DNA of 64,000 nucleotides. Origin: Paenibacillus sp. JZ16. GTDB taxonomy: Bacteria; Bacillota; Bacilli; Paenibacillales; Paenibacillaceae. The translations under genes and the position numbers were made by a program. A model generated the notes under the pieces. The model did no database searches. It was not told the origin of the DNA and was given only the letters and a program-made list of their open reading frames with translations. The stretch lies in contig NZ_CP017659.1 of NCBI RefSeq assembly GCF_015326965.1, positions 2,294,001 through 2,358,000 on the forward strand. Reading direction: 5' to 3'. This document shows positions 36,223 to 45,200 of the stretch, piece after piece; the first letter of the stretch is position 1; each line of letters begins with the position of its first letter.

Positions 36223-36288
36223 TGTCTCTTTGAATCATGAAGTGAAACAGATCAGCTTGGTATTGCTCTAAAACTGCGAGTTTAAAGG

Positions 36289-36314
36289 GGATGCACCCTG
36301 GGTGCATCTTCTTT
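36289..36314 (+). terminator. Terminator after the YjcZ-type gene
   Basis: GATGCACCC and GGGTGCATC form a perfect hairpin with a one-base centre, followed by TTCTTT. Confidence 0.7.
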
Positions 36315-36321
36315 AAACATG

Positions 36322-36374
36322 AAAAAAGACGAAGCGCGGCTCCACCTGGCGTGGGCAGCTGCTTCGTCTTTTCT
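36322..36374 (-). terminator. Terminator of the DEAD-box helicase gene
   Basis: On the minus strand AAAAGACGAAGC and GCTTCGTCTTTTTT form the stem, with the T-run after it, about 40 nt past the helicase stop. Confidence 0.85.
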
Positions 36375-36412
36375 GTTTGGTTTCTTCAATCAGAAGAAAT
36401 TACACGTATATA

Positions 36413-38014
36413 TTATTCGTCTCCGCCCCGGTTAGGACGACGCTCGCCGCCGCTGTAGGAACGAGGTTTACGGTCACCGCTATTGTTGCGGTCACGGTTG
36501 TAGCCACCGCCCTCGCGGTTGCCATAACTGCTGCCGCCGCCATCACGGTTGTATCCGCCTTTGGAGTAGCCGCCACGGTTACCACCGCTGCCGCTGCCGC
36601 CATCACGGCGATATCCGCCGCCGCTGCTGCGGCCGCCATAGCCACCGCTTGGCTTGCGACCATTGCGGATGTCCGGCTTCCGGCGTTTTGCACGGATCGG
36701 ATCTTCAGGCGTCAGATGAATATCGGATGCTTCCTTCTTGTCGCCTGTCAGGATTTTCATTGCAGCTGCCAGCAGCTGTACGGAATCGTACTGCTCCAGC
36801 AATTGAATCGCAAGACCTTTGTATTCGGTCAATTCACCCTGCTCAATGATTTCAAGCACTCGCTCAGCGATGATACGTTGTTTGCCTTCAATCGCTTCGG
36901 CAATCGTTGGCAACGGCTTGCGTGGAATACGATGACGAGTCACACGCTCGATGAAATACAGATGATCCATTTCACGCGGTGTCACGAAAGACCAAGCCGT
37001 ACCTTCCTTACCCGCACGGCCTGTACGTCCAATACGGTGTACATAACTTTCAGGATCTTGCGGCAAGTCAAAGTTTACAACATGGGTAACGCCGGATACG
37101 TCGAGACCGCGTGCTGCCACATCGGTTGCCACGAGGACATCGATGCTTCCGTCGCGGAATTTACGCATAACGGTATCACGTTGGTGCTGGGACAGATCGC
37201 CATGAAGACCATCCGCCGAGTACCCGCGTTTTTGCAATGCTTCTGCCAATTCGTCAACACGGCGCTTGGTACGTCCAAAGACGATCGCAAGCTCAGGTGA
37301 CTCCATATCCAGAAGGCGGCTCAATGCTTCGAATTTTTGACGTTCAGGAACTTCGATATATGCTTGATCAATCAGAGGTGCACTAACGTGCTTAGGAATA
37401 ACGGATACATGCTCAGGTTCCTTAAGGAACTGGGATGCCAGCTTCTGAATGTTAGCCGGCATAGTTGCGGAGAACAGCAAGGTTTGACGTTCTTCAGGAA
37501 CAAGCTTCAGGATCGACTGGATGTCTTCCATGAAGCCCATGTCCAGCATTTCATCCGCTTCATCCAATACAACGGTTTGGACATCGTCAAGTCGGATGGT
37601 TTTTCTGTTGATGTGGTCAAGTAGACGACCTGGTGTGCCGATAATAATTTGAGGCTTCTTTTTCAAAGCGCGGATCTGACGCCCGATATCCTGTCCGCCA
37701 TAAATAGCCAAGGAACGGATTCCTTTAAAACGGGACAGTTTACCGATTTCTTCAGCAACCTGGATGGCAAGTTCACGGGTCGGTGTCATAATCAGAGCGA
37801 CGATACGCTCCTCTTCCTTGGCGATTTTGTGGATAAGAGGAAGGCCGAATGCTGCTGTCTTACCAGTACCCGTCTGTGCTTGTCCAATCATATCCTTGCC
37901 GGTCAGAGCAATCGGAATGGATTGGGATTGGATCGGTGTGGCTTCCTCAAAGCCAAGTTCAGTAATTGCTTGCAGCACGCGAGGCTCCAAGCCAAAATCT
38001 GCGAAATTTTTCAA
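36413..38014 (-). CDS. cshA: CshA-like DEAD-box RNA helicase with Gly/Arg-rich tail
   Basis: RNA helicase of 533 residues. All DEAD-box motifs are present: [11 protein letters not shown] (Q motif), [10 protein letters not shown] (I), PTRELA (Ia), TPGRLLD (Ib), DEAD (II), SATMP (III), [12 protein letters not shown] (V) and [10 protein letters not shown] (VI). A C-terminal extension from about residue 440 is rich in GGY, RDGG and RGG repeats, likely for RNA binding. It resembles Bacillus CshA, which works in RNA decay and ribosome assembly, mainly in the cold. TTG 38014, 10 nt after AAGGAG, gives MKNFADFGL, matching CshA; the ATG at 38023 is only 1 nt from the RBS. About 270 nt upstream contain no gene and may be a long leader. 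Confidence 0.92.
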   Translation of the reverse strand: MKNFADFGLEPRVLQAITELGFEEATPIQSQSIPIALTGKDMIGQAQTGTGKTAAFGLPLIHKIAKEEERIVALIMTPTRELAIQVAEEIGKLSRFKGIRSLAIYGGQDIGRQIRALKKKPQIIIGTPGRLLDHINRKTIRLDDVQTVVLDEADEMLDMGFMEDIQSILKLVPEERQTLLFSATMPANIQKLASQFLKEPEHVSVIPKHVSAPLIDQAYIEVPERQKFEALSRLLDMESPELAIVFGRTKRRVDELAEALQKRGYSADGLHGDLSQHQRDTVMRKFRDGSIDVLVATDVAARGLDVSGVTHVVNFDLPQDPESYVHRIGRTGRAGKEGTAWSFVTPREMDHLYFIERVTRHRIPRKPLPTIAEAIEGKQRIIAERVLEIIEQGELTEYKGLAIQLLEQYDSVQLLAAAMKILTGDKKEASDIHLTPEDPIRAKRRKPDIRNGRKPSGGYGGRSSGGGYRRDGGSGSGGNRGGYSKGGYNRDGGGSSYGNREGGGYNRDRNNSGDRKPRSYSGGERRPNRGGDE

Positions 38015-38300
38015 TAGGTTCATACTCCTTCTATCTGTGGACTTCCACTTTCTTCTCTGTATTCTTAAGTAGTGGTAACGTTTATAGGCTTTCCCGGCCA
38101 GCAGGATTTTCTGCACGAGGTGAACCGGTATATTTCTCTTATCACCAGTATGATGACTGGTTAATGTATAATCATCCTGATAAGCTTGCAAAGTTATCAA
38201 TGTAACGGACTACTCAAGAATATCCAATACATTATATCACAAAACATTTCTGGAATACCAGCAAGCTTAAAGAAGTCATAATAACCGGGAGGTGATTCCT

Positions 38301-39122
38301 ATGTTGAAGCGTCTATGGACCTATTTCTCGATCGTGTTCGGCGGCATCATTATCGCCGGCGGATTTAATTTGTTTCTGATTCCCCATCATCTGCTCAGCG
38401 GAGGCGTTTCCGGCGTGGCCCTAATTATCGGCTACTTCACGCCGCTTAATATCAGCGTCATGTATTTTGTGCTCAATATCCCGATTCTTATCACAGGTTG
38501 GTTCAAGCTCGGCAAAAGGTTCGTTGGTCTCAGCGTTCTCTCGGTTATTGTGACTACCTTGTTCCTAGAGCTCATTCCGGTCACCCCGGTTGCAACCGAC
38601 ATGCTGCTGTCCTCAGTGTTCGGCGGCGTGCTTGTCGGATTCGGCACCGGCCTCTCCTTTCGGGTTGGCGGTTCCACCGGGGGCTTTGATATTATCGGCT
38701 CCCTCGTTACGAAATATCGGGACTTCCCCGTAGGAAGCGTACTCGTGACGCTGAACGCCATCGTCATTATGGCGGTTGCTTATTTGGAAAACGATTGGAA
38801 CTTGGCCCTTGCCTCCATGGCCTCCATCTATATTGCCGGAAAAATGGTCGATATGCTCCACGTCAGTCATATCAAGGTTACCGTCTTTATTGTAACGAAC
38901 CAGACGGAAGCTCTGCTGCAGAAGCTGCTTAAGCGCCCACGCGGCATAACCAAGATCAAAACCGAGGGGGCCTTCAGTCATAAAGAAAAGGATATGCTTA
39001 TGACCGTCACGACGCGATATGAGCTGGCTGAGCTAAAACAGATTATTACAGAGACGGATCCACTGGCCTTTGTTAATATCGTGGAAACCACGGCTGTCAT
39101 GGGTCAATTCCGCAAGAACTAA
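38301..39122 (+). CDS. yitT: YitT family membrane protein (DUF161/DUF2179)
   Basis: Protein of 273 residues. Five membrane helices (for example FSIVFGGIIIAGGFNLFLIP, LLSGGVSGVALIIGY and VLSVIVTTLFLELIPV) form the YitT part, followed by a cytosolic DUF2179 domain (about 200-270: FIVTNQTEALLQKLL, GITKIKTEGAFS) with a ferredoxin-like pattern. Bacillus genomes have several paralogs of unknown, probably transport-related function. ATG 38301 follows GGGAGGTGATTCCT; an in-frame GTG lies within that RBS. Confidence 0.9.
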   Translation: MLKRLWTYFSIVFGGIIIAGGFNLFLIPHHLLSGGVSGVALIIGYFTPLNISVMYFVLNIPILITGWFKLGKRFVGLSVLSVIVTTLFLELIPVTPVATDMLLSSVFGGVLVGFGTGLSFRVGGSTGGFDIIGSLVTKYRDFPVGSVLVTLNAIVIMAVAYLENDWNLALASMASIYIAGKMVDMLHVSHIKVTVFIVTNQTEALLQKLLKRPRGITKIKTEGAFSHKEKDMLMTVTTRYELAELKQIITETDPLAFVNIVETTAVMGQFRKN

Positions 39123-39168
39123 ATATTTACCACCTGTCAGGGCAAGGTAAATTTGTGGTATAATATTT
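39121..39168. promoter_or_regulatory. Inverted repeat overlapping a promoter-like -10
   Basis: AAATATTTACCAC (39121-39133) and GTGGTATAATATTT (39155-39168) are complementary apart from one bulged base. The second arm contains TATAAT (39159-39164), with a weak TGTCAG 18 nt upstream. It may be an operator or the end of the yitT transcript. Confidence 0.4.
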
Positions 39169-39294
39169 GTGCGCGGTTCCTACAATATTCATGAGATCTG
39201 TTTCCCGGGCATCGCTTTGGCCCAATTTTAATTGTTTTTCCGTTTTACAAAAGAACGTCCTGCCTAACCAATTTGGAAGGAAAGGGTGATTTTT

Positions 39295-39489
39295 ATGGAA
39301 ATGGAAACGGTAAAATTGTCACAAATCGTCATGAAGTGGTTCCCGGAAATGTTATCGTTCTTTAGACAGAACGAACTAAATTCCATGATCGTTCTTAGGG
39401 ACGGGCTGAGTATTCTGGAGCAGGAGGACGCTCTTGAAATTATTCAGTTCAGCATTTGCGAGCATCAGAACCAAACGCCGCTTCATTAA
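39295..39489 (+). CDS. Small hypothetical protein (64 residues)
   Basis: ORF of 64 codons with GGAAGGAAAGGGTGATTTTT before the ATG. The product (MEMETVKLSQIVMKWFPEML ...) is amphipathic, probably helical, soluble, with no membrane helix. I do not recognise a family. A strong terminator 30 nt downstream and an upstream promoter-like inverted repeat support a real single gene. Confidence 0.65.
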   Translation: MEMETVKLSQIVMKWFPEMLSFFRQNELNSMIVLRDGLSILEQEDALEIIQFSICEHQNQTPLH

Positions 39490-39520
39490 TTTTTATGCAA
39501 CACGTGAATATCGCACGACA

Positions 39521-39571
39521 AGTGCCGTTATTCTCCGGTAAATTTCACCGGTGAGTAACGGCATTTTTTTA
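39521..39571 (+). terminator. Terminator of the 64-residue gene
   Basis: AGTGCCGTTATTCTCCGGT pairs with ACCGGTGAGTAACGGCA and is followed by TTTTTTT. From here to the next gene (39572-39877) I see no further gene or site with confidence. Confidence 0.9.
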
Positions 39572-39877
39572 TGGATAAATGTAAATTCTATAAGCACGTC
39601 ATTTCCCGCCAGCAGATAAAGCTGCATGTAAACGCTGTCCGCCTTCTTACGGGTAATATATTCCGATGCTTGTCACTCCCCAAGTTCACACGTTGTTCAC
39701 GACCACCTGCCACAAATGTCGATATTTAGCGTTTAAAACGCCCTTGACCCGTTTAATGAACTAAGTACGCTCACCCGCCGTTTCCAATTTATTGTCGATT
39801 GTAACAATCCTGTTCTTTTTGAAGGCATCCGTTCCTTTATAATCATGATGTATATGTACACAAGGGAGAGAGTAATT

Positions 39878-41065
39878 ATGAATATCATCTTGGCTTTATT
39901 CATCTTGGCGTCTGCGGGCTTCGGCGGTTCCAGTCCGCAAGATAACAATCTTACCGCCAAACTTCAGGCATCGTTAAATACCGCCGTGATTCAAAGCATG
40001 CACCAAAAGAACAATCAAGGTCAGGGCCAATCCGGCATCAAGCCAAACACGACGGAAATCGATCCGCAGATTGATGCTCCCAAAGTCAAAGGCATTTATG
40101 TAACGGCTTATAGCGCAGGCGGCTCCAGAATGAATCAGCTCGTGGATCTTATGGACAAGACCGAACTCAATGCCATGGTCATTGACATCAAGGACGATGA
40201 AGGATACATAACGTACAAAACCGATAATCCGAAGCTGAAGGAACTCGGTAAATCCCAGCCTTTTATCAAAGACATCAAACAGCTGATGAAGCGGCTGGAG
40301 AAACACGATATTTATCCGATCGCCCGAGTTGTCGTGTTCAAGGATACCATTCTTGCCAAGAAAAACCCGGAGCTTTCCTTCCGTAAAGGAGACGGCAGCG
40401 TGTGGACCAATGGCGGGGGCGACAGCTTCGTTAACCCGTACAGCAAAGAGGTATGGGATTACAACATCGAGATCGCCAAGGAAGCCGCCAAACTCGGGTT
40501 CAAGGAAATCCAGTTTGATTATGTCCGTTTTCCGGAGGGCTTTGAGAAACGCGCCGATTCCCTGAAGTATACCAAAACGGATCAATCGCGCGTGGACGTG
40601 GTATCCGATTTTGTGCAGTATGCCCGGGAAGAACTCGCACCGCTTGGCATCCGCGTATCCGTTGACATCTTCGGCTATGCGGCCTCGGTGCCTGCAGCAG
40701 AAGGCATCGGGCAGGACTTCGTCAAAATTTCCAAAAACGTCGATATCATCAGTCCGATGGTATACCCAAGCCATTACACGGCAGGCTGGTTCGGCTCCCC
40801 CGTACCGGACAAGGCTCCTTACCAGACCATCAAGGGGTCCATGGAAGATACCCACAAGAAGCTCGAAGAGCTGGGAGAGCAGAAGCCGATCATCCGGCCA
40901 TGGATTCAGGACTTTACCGCGAGCTGGCTCGGAAGCGGTAATTATGCCAAGTACGGCAAAAAGGAAATCGAAGAGCAGATTCGCGCCCTCAAAGATACAA
41001 ACGTCGATGAATATTTACTCTGGAATGCTTCCAACCGGTATACGGAAGGCGTCACTCATAAATAA
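39878..41065 (+). CDS. Secreted putative glycoside hydrolase (DUF4015)
   Basis: Protein of 395 residues. The short N-terminal hydrophobic stretch (IILALFILASAGFGGSS) acts as a signal peptide. A Gln/Asn-rich linker leads to a TIM-barrel-like DUF4015 domain starting at VKGIYVTAYSAGG near residue 68, with MVIDIKDDEGYITY near 105, FKEIQFDYVRFPEG near 208, IRVSVDIFGYAAS near 260 and DIISPMVYPSHY near 290. It probably cleaves or binds a cell-wall or exported glycan; the substrate is not known. ATG 39878 follows GGGAGAGAGTAATT; the ORF extension upstream is less likely. Confidence 0.87.
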   Translation: MNIILALFILASAGFGGSSPQDNNLTAKLQASLNTAVIQSMHQKNNQGQGQSGIKPNTTEIDPQIDAPKVKGIYVTAYSAGGSRMNQLVDLMDKTELNAMVIDIKDDEGYITYKTDNPKLKELGKSQPFIKDIKQLMKRLEKHDIYPIARVVVFKDTILAKKNPELSFRKGDGSVWTNGGGDSFVNPYSKEVWDYNIEIAKEAAKLGFKEIQFDYVRFPEGFEKRADSLKYTKTDQSRVDVVSDFVQYAREELAPLGIRVSVDIFGYAASVPAAEGIGQDFVKISKNVDIISPMVYPSHYTAGWFGSPVPDKAPYQTIKGSMEDTHKKLEELGEQKPIIRPWIQDFTASWLGSGNYAKYGKKEIEEQIRALKDTNVDEYLLWNASNRYTEGVTHK

Positions 41066-41079
41066 TTCAATTATCCATT

Positions 41080-41117
41080 CGCAAAGGGTCGGCCATCAAC
41101 ATGGTCGGCCCTTTCTG
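41080..41117 (+). terminator. Terminator of the DUF4015 gene
   Basis: AAAGGGTCGGCCAT pairs (with two G-T pairs) with ATGGTCGGCCCTTT, followed by a short T-stretch. Confidence 0.75.
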
Positions 41118-41333
41118 CCTTCAAGCAGTTCAGTGAACTCTCTTGACAGCAGATGCTATGATGATGGGTAGGGCTGGATTGCCCCTTAATCTGTCAAATT
41201 GACGCACTCCAATTCAACGATTGGTTGAGTTTTGGGTCGCCGCTCAATAAGCCAGTTATTGTCCCCAACCATAGCAGAACCCTACAATATGGTGGCACCG
41301 TCCGAAAACTACAATAAGAAAGGCACATCGCAC

Positions 41334-42710
41334 ATGCAACCGACTACGACAACACGGGGAAAGCTGAAGCAATTTGCAATCATTCTTATCCCCATCTTAA
41401 TTACGCAGCTAGCCTTATCGGCCATTAGCTTTTTCGACACCAACATGTCCGGAAAATTCAGCTCAGTCGACCTGGCAGGCGTAGCAATCGCGACAAGCAT
41501 CTGGATCCCGGTCCAAACCGGCCTTAGCGGAATTCTGATGGGGATCACCCCCATCGTTTCGCAGCTCATTGGCGGGCGACAAGAAAATAATGTCGCTTAC
41601 CAAGTGAACCAGGCGCTCTGGCTGTCCATCTTACTTGCCATCGTCGTCCTTGCGATCGGGTATGCCGTTGTACCGAGCATTCTCGGAGCTATGAGCCTGG
41701 AGCCGGAAGTTCGGCGGATTGCCTCCCAGTTTCTCGCCGCAATCTCGATCGGCATCATTCCGCTGTTCGCTTATACCGTACTGCGCAGTTTTATTGATGC
41801 GCTCGGGCAAACTAAAATTTCCATGGTGATCACGCTGATTACCCTGCCGGTGAACGTAGGCCTGAATGCGCTGTTCATTTATGGATTCTGGGGCTTTCCA
41901 AGAATGGGGGGCGTGGGCGCCGGCATCGCTTCCGCGATTACATACTGGACCGTGCTCATCATCGCCATCGTGATCATCCATAACAGCCACCCGTTCTCTT
42001 CCTTCGGCATCTTCAGGCAGCTTCAGGGAGTTTCATTGAGCGCATGGAAAAGCCTATTAAAAATCGGCGTGCCGATCGGGTTCTCCATCTTTCTGGAGAC
42101 CGCCGTCTTCGCTGCGGTGACGCTGCTTATGAGCAGCTTTGATACGGCAACGATTGCCGCTCACCAAGCGGCCCTGAATTTCGCTACAACACTGTATATG
42201 CTGCCATTAAGCATATGCATGAGTCTCACCATCCTTGTAGGCTTCGAGGCCGGCTCGGGACGAATGAAGGATGCCTGGAAGTACGCGAAACTCGGCATCA
42301 GCACAGCGGTTATCCTGTCGCTGATCACGGCTGTCATCCTGTTTATGGCCGGCCGCCAGGTTGCCGGATTATATTCCAACGAGCCTGCCGTCGTGGCGCT
42401 GATCCAGCAGTTTCTGCTGTTCGCGATCTTCTTTCAGATCTCGGACGCGATCGCCACGCCGACCCAAGGAGCGCTGCGGGGTTATAAAGACGTGAATGTC
42501 GCCTTCATGCTCGCTTTTCTGTCGTTTTGGGTGATTGGTCTGCCCGTAGGTTATGTTCTCGCCAACTACACCGATTGGCAAGCCTTCGGCTACTGGATCG
42601 GGTTAATCACGGGCCTTGCCGTCGGCGCTGCCCTGATGCTTATGCGTCTGGTCAAAGTTCAGCGCAAGTTCGCACGCCAGGTACATGCTCCATCCCGATC
42701 CGCATCCTAA
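41334..42710 (+). CDS. MATE family efflux transporter
   Basis: Twelve-helix MATE exporter of 458 residues. Two related halves are visible: the first begins FAIILIPILITQLALSAISFFDTNMSGKFS, with WIPVQTGLSGILMGITPIVSQLIGG near 60; the second begins LLKIGVPIGFSIFLETAVFAA near 245. NorM/DinF-type transporters export cationic drugs or metabolites using Na+ or H+ gradients. ATG 41334 is preferred because the product then begins a few residues before the first helix; the RBS (AAAGG) is modest. A 34-codon upstream extension is unlikely. Confidence 0.9.
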   Translation: MQPTTTTRGKLKQFAIILIPILITQLALSAISFFDTNMSGKFSSVDLAGVAIATSIWIPVQTGLSGILMGITPIVSQLIGGRQENNVAYQVNQALWLSILLAIVVLAIGYAVVPSILGAMSLEPEVRRIASQFLAAISIGIIPLFAYTVLRSFIDALGQTKISMVITLITLPVNVGLNALFIYGFWGFPRMGGVGAGIASAITYWTVLIIAIVIIHNSHPFSSFGIFRQLQGVSLSAWKSLLKIGVPIGFSIFLETAVFAAVTLLMSSFDTATIAAHQAALNFATTLYMLPLSICMSLTILVGFEAGSGRMKDAWKYAKLGISTAVILSLITAVILFMAGRQVAGLYSNEPAVVALIQQFLLFAIFFQISDAIATPTQGALRGYKDVNVAFMLAFLSFWVIGLPVGYVLANYTDWQAFGYWIGLITGLAVGAALMLMRLVKVQRKFARQVHAPSRSAS

Positions 42711-42812
42711 CGTCAGCCGAAGAACCTCTAAGAGACAGACCGTATTCTGCGGGAGTTTTTCTTGCGAAATATCTTTGACAGGCCTCTGAAGTTTCTGCTT
42801 TCTTACCGCTAC

Positions 42813-42866
42813 AAAAAGACCGTCTCCATGCAGAATGCGTTCTGCAATGAGAGACGGTCTTTTTAC
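42813..42866. terminator. Bidirectional terminator between MATE gene and pfkA
   Basis: AAAAAGACCGTCTC pairs with GAGACGGTCTTTTT, with inner GCAGAA/TTCTGC, between convergent genes. Confidence 0.92.
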
Positions 42867-42881
42867 TGACGTGTGCTGATT

Positions 42882-43853
42882 TTATTGGGACAACCGCAAT
42901 GCCAAGTCGTAAAGCTCACGGTTAAATTCTTTCTTCGTGTTAACGACCTTGTCAATATCCGTGAGGACCAGCTCGCCCTTGATGATACCGCATCCTTTAT
43001 CGGATTGGCCGTCAATCAGACTGCGAACCGCAAAATCGCCAAGACGGCTTGCCAGGTTCCGGTCAAACGGAGTTGGAGCTCCACCGCGCTGGATATGTCC
43101 GAGCACCGTTACCCGTGCATCGATCGAGGCATGGCACTCTTTAAGATCACATACGATGTCCTCGCCGCGTCCGACGCCTTCCGCTACGATGATGATACTG
43201 TGACGCTTGCCTTTTGCGAAATTCTCGCGCAAACGGGTTGCCACTTCATCAAGGTTGTACTCCACTTCCGGCACCAGAATGGTCTCTGCGCCTGAAGCAA
43301 GGCCCGCATGGAGCGCAATGTCGCCGCAGTGGCGTCCCATAACCTCTACAACGGAGGAGCGCGCATGGGAAGACATCGTGTCACGCAATTTATTAACGGC
43401 GTCTACAACGACGCTCACAGCTGTATCAAAGCCGATTGTATAGTCCGTATAGGAAATATCGTTATCAATCGTGCCCGGAAGGCCCATGGTTTTGATTCCG
43501 AGTTTGCTGAGCTTGTTCGCCCCGTGGTAAGAGCCGTCCCCTCCGATAACGACCAAGCCGTCGATGCCGTGCTGATTCAGAATGTCGGCACCCTTCTGCT
43601 GTCCTTCCGCCGTCTTGAACTCTTCACAGCGGGCGGAACGAAGGATCGTGCCTCCGCGCTGGATAATATCCCCTACGCTGCGAAGATCCATTTTGACGAT
43701 GTCGTTCTCCAGAAGTCCTTGGTAACCACGCTGAATTCCATATACTTCAAGACCATAATACAGACCGCTGCGCACAACGGCGCGAAGCGCCGCGTTCATC
43801 CCTTGGGAATCGCCACCACTTGTAAGAACTGCAATTTTTTTAACCTCTGCCAT
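42882..43853 (-). CDS. pfkA: 6-phosphofructokinase (ATP-dependent)
   Basis: Bacterial PfkA of 323 residues, phosphorylating fructose 6-phosphate in glycolysis. Seen: LTSGGDSQGMNAALRAVV at residues 10-27, GLVVIGGDGSYHGANKL near 95, GLPGTIDNDISYTDYTIGFDTA near 120 with the catalytic Asp, EVMGRHCGDIALHAGLASGAE near 165, and GHIQRGGAPTPFDR near 245. The usual GGDSPGMN has Gln for Pro here. It follows the terpene synthase gene by 21 nt with its RBS in the gap; the normal accA-pfkA-pyk arrangement is absent. Confidence 0.95.
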   Translation of the reverse strand: MAEVKKIAVLTSGGDSQGMNAALRAVVRSGLYYGLEVYGIQRGYQGLLENDIVKMDLRSVGDIIQRGGTILRSARCEEFKTAEGQQKGADILNQHGIDGLVVIGGDGSYHGANKLSKLGIKTMGLPGTIDNDISYTDYTIGFDTAVSVVVDAVNKLRDTMSSHARSSVVEVMGRHCGDIALHAGLASGAETILVPEVEYNLDEVATRLRENFAKGKRHSIIIVAEGVGRGEDIVCDLKECHASIDARVTVLGHIQRGGAPTPFDRNLASRLGDFAVRSLIDGQSDKGCGIIKGELVLTDIDKVVNTKKEFNRELYDLALRLSQ

Positions 43854-43874
43854 GTTTCTTTTCCTCCTTCAATG

Positions 43875-44957
43875 TCACTCATGCTTATGCTTGCGAATCC
43901 ATCGGCTGTTGACGTAGAAAAAAATCCGGGTCATCGGACTCTTCTTCATCAAACGCTTGGATACAGAGCGAACCAGTTGCTGCTCGCTGACTTTTGGATC
44001 GGATAAATATAACGCCAGTAACCCCTCAATGATCATACGATGAAAAGGGGTCGAGGGAATTGTTCTGACATCTTTCCGGGCCCACTCAACAATGGAAGCT
44101 ATCCGGTTCAGCATCGTATCGGCATCTTCGTAATAATTACAAAAGTTCAGATCGCCGCCCAGCCTGTCTTCGTCTTGATCAATAAGATAATCCAGCATAA
44201 TGTGGAGACTGCATACATTCGGAAAATAAGACGCATGAATGGACGAAGCATCCTCGTCATCCAGAAACGGATCGGTTGCAGCCAAGAATAGCATGAACAC
44301 GCCCAAGGTTGATCCCGTTGCTGCCGCAAACTCGTTCCACCGCAGATGCGGTGTCCGGTGGGCATGCTGGGACCACCATTCAAGCAATGCCGCTTCCCTC
44401 TTATCCGGATGGATGTGCTTGTATACCTGCAAATCGGTATACAGCCCAGCCAAATCCCTTATATAGGGCTTTGCCGCTTCATATCCTGATAATTGACCGA
44501 TACAATCCCGGCATTTCTGCACAAGACGGAGAAGGTAACCTCCATCCTCCCTTTCGGTCCGGAGGGCGTAATAATCGGCCGGCTCAGTCTCAGGCGAAAC
44601 GGCATCCAGCATCGACTGATGGAGCTGTCTGAAATCCGCTGGGTCCAGCGAAGTACTACGGTCACATAAATTATCGAGATAATCGCTAATTGTCTGGTAA
44701 GCTACAATCAATGGAATGAGAATATGCTTCTCCGGCAGATTGGCTGCGGCATACACCGCGCCGCCCTGGCAGTGAAATCTTTTGGTATCTATACTGGCCA
44801 GTGCCTGCTTTTGTAGCTCCTCATCCGGAATTTGCTCAGCCTCCCGGCGCCACTTCTCCAATTCGATTCGCACTTCCGGGAGTATGAATTTGTACACCCG
44901 GCTCATCAGCCCGACCGGACTGCGCGGAACCTTACGGCTTAGCTCTTGATTATTCAA
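43875..44957 (-). CDS. ytpB: Tetraprenyl-beta-curcumene synthase (YtpB-like terpene synthase)
   Basis: DUF2600 protein of about 360 residues. Features shared with Bacillus YtpB: VYKFILPEVRIELEKWRREAEQIPDEELQKQALASI-like N-terminal region (aligned over residues 20-55), KRFHCQGGAVYAA near 60, VAYQTISDYLDNLCDR near 85, HIMLDYLIDQDEDRLGGDL near 255. YtpB cyclises C35 heptaprenyl diphosphate to a sesquarterpene, giving lipids that affect spore or membrane properties. I chose TTG 44957 (9 nt after GGAGG), which fits the Bacillus length; an ATG 18 nt upstream is inside that RBS. It is first gene of an operon with pfkA. Confidence 0.9.
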   Translation of the reverse strand: MNNQELSRKVPRSPVGLMSRVYKFILPEVRIELEKWRREAEQIPDEELQKQALASIDTKRFHCQGGAVYAAANLPEKHILIPLIVAYQTISDYLDNLCDRSTSLDPADFRQLHQSMLDAVSPETEPADYYALRTEREDGGYLLRLVQKCRDCIGQLSGYEAAKPYIRDLAGLYTDLQVYKHIHPDKREAALLEWWSQHAHRTPHLRWNEFAAATGSTLGVFMLFLAATDPFLDDEDASSIHASYFPNVCSLHIMLDYLIDQDEDRLGGDLNFCNYYEDADTMLNRIASIVEWARKDVRTIPSTPFHRMIIEGLLALYLSDPKVSEQQLVRSVSKRLMKKSPMTRIFFYVNSRWIRKHKHE

Positions 44958-45200
44958 TGAACTCTGCCTCCACATGGTTGTCTTTTTATACCTATCCAAA
45001 TCAAACCTATTATAATATGATCGTTCATTTTGCACAAATAACACAAATCATTGACGACCTATGGCAGTAAACGCATCTTATAATCCATCTATCTCCATTC
45101 TGCGATATGTTATATACTAGTCGGAGCTGAATAACAGACCATGAACCTCACGAATAACGTTAGCTACGCCGGGTTCGTGAAAAGAACGGAGATCCCCAGC

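Noticed and set aside
36377..37300. Alanine/valine-rich plus-strand ORF of 307 codons
   Set aside because: It is the complement of the Gly/Arg-rich helicase tail; low complexity arises from GGN/CGN codons read antisense.
39974..40855. Minus-strand ORF of 293 codons in the DUF4015 gene
   Set aside because: Antisense shadow of a gene with signal peptide, RBS and domain motifs.
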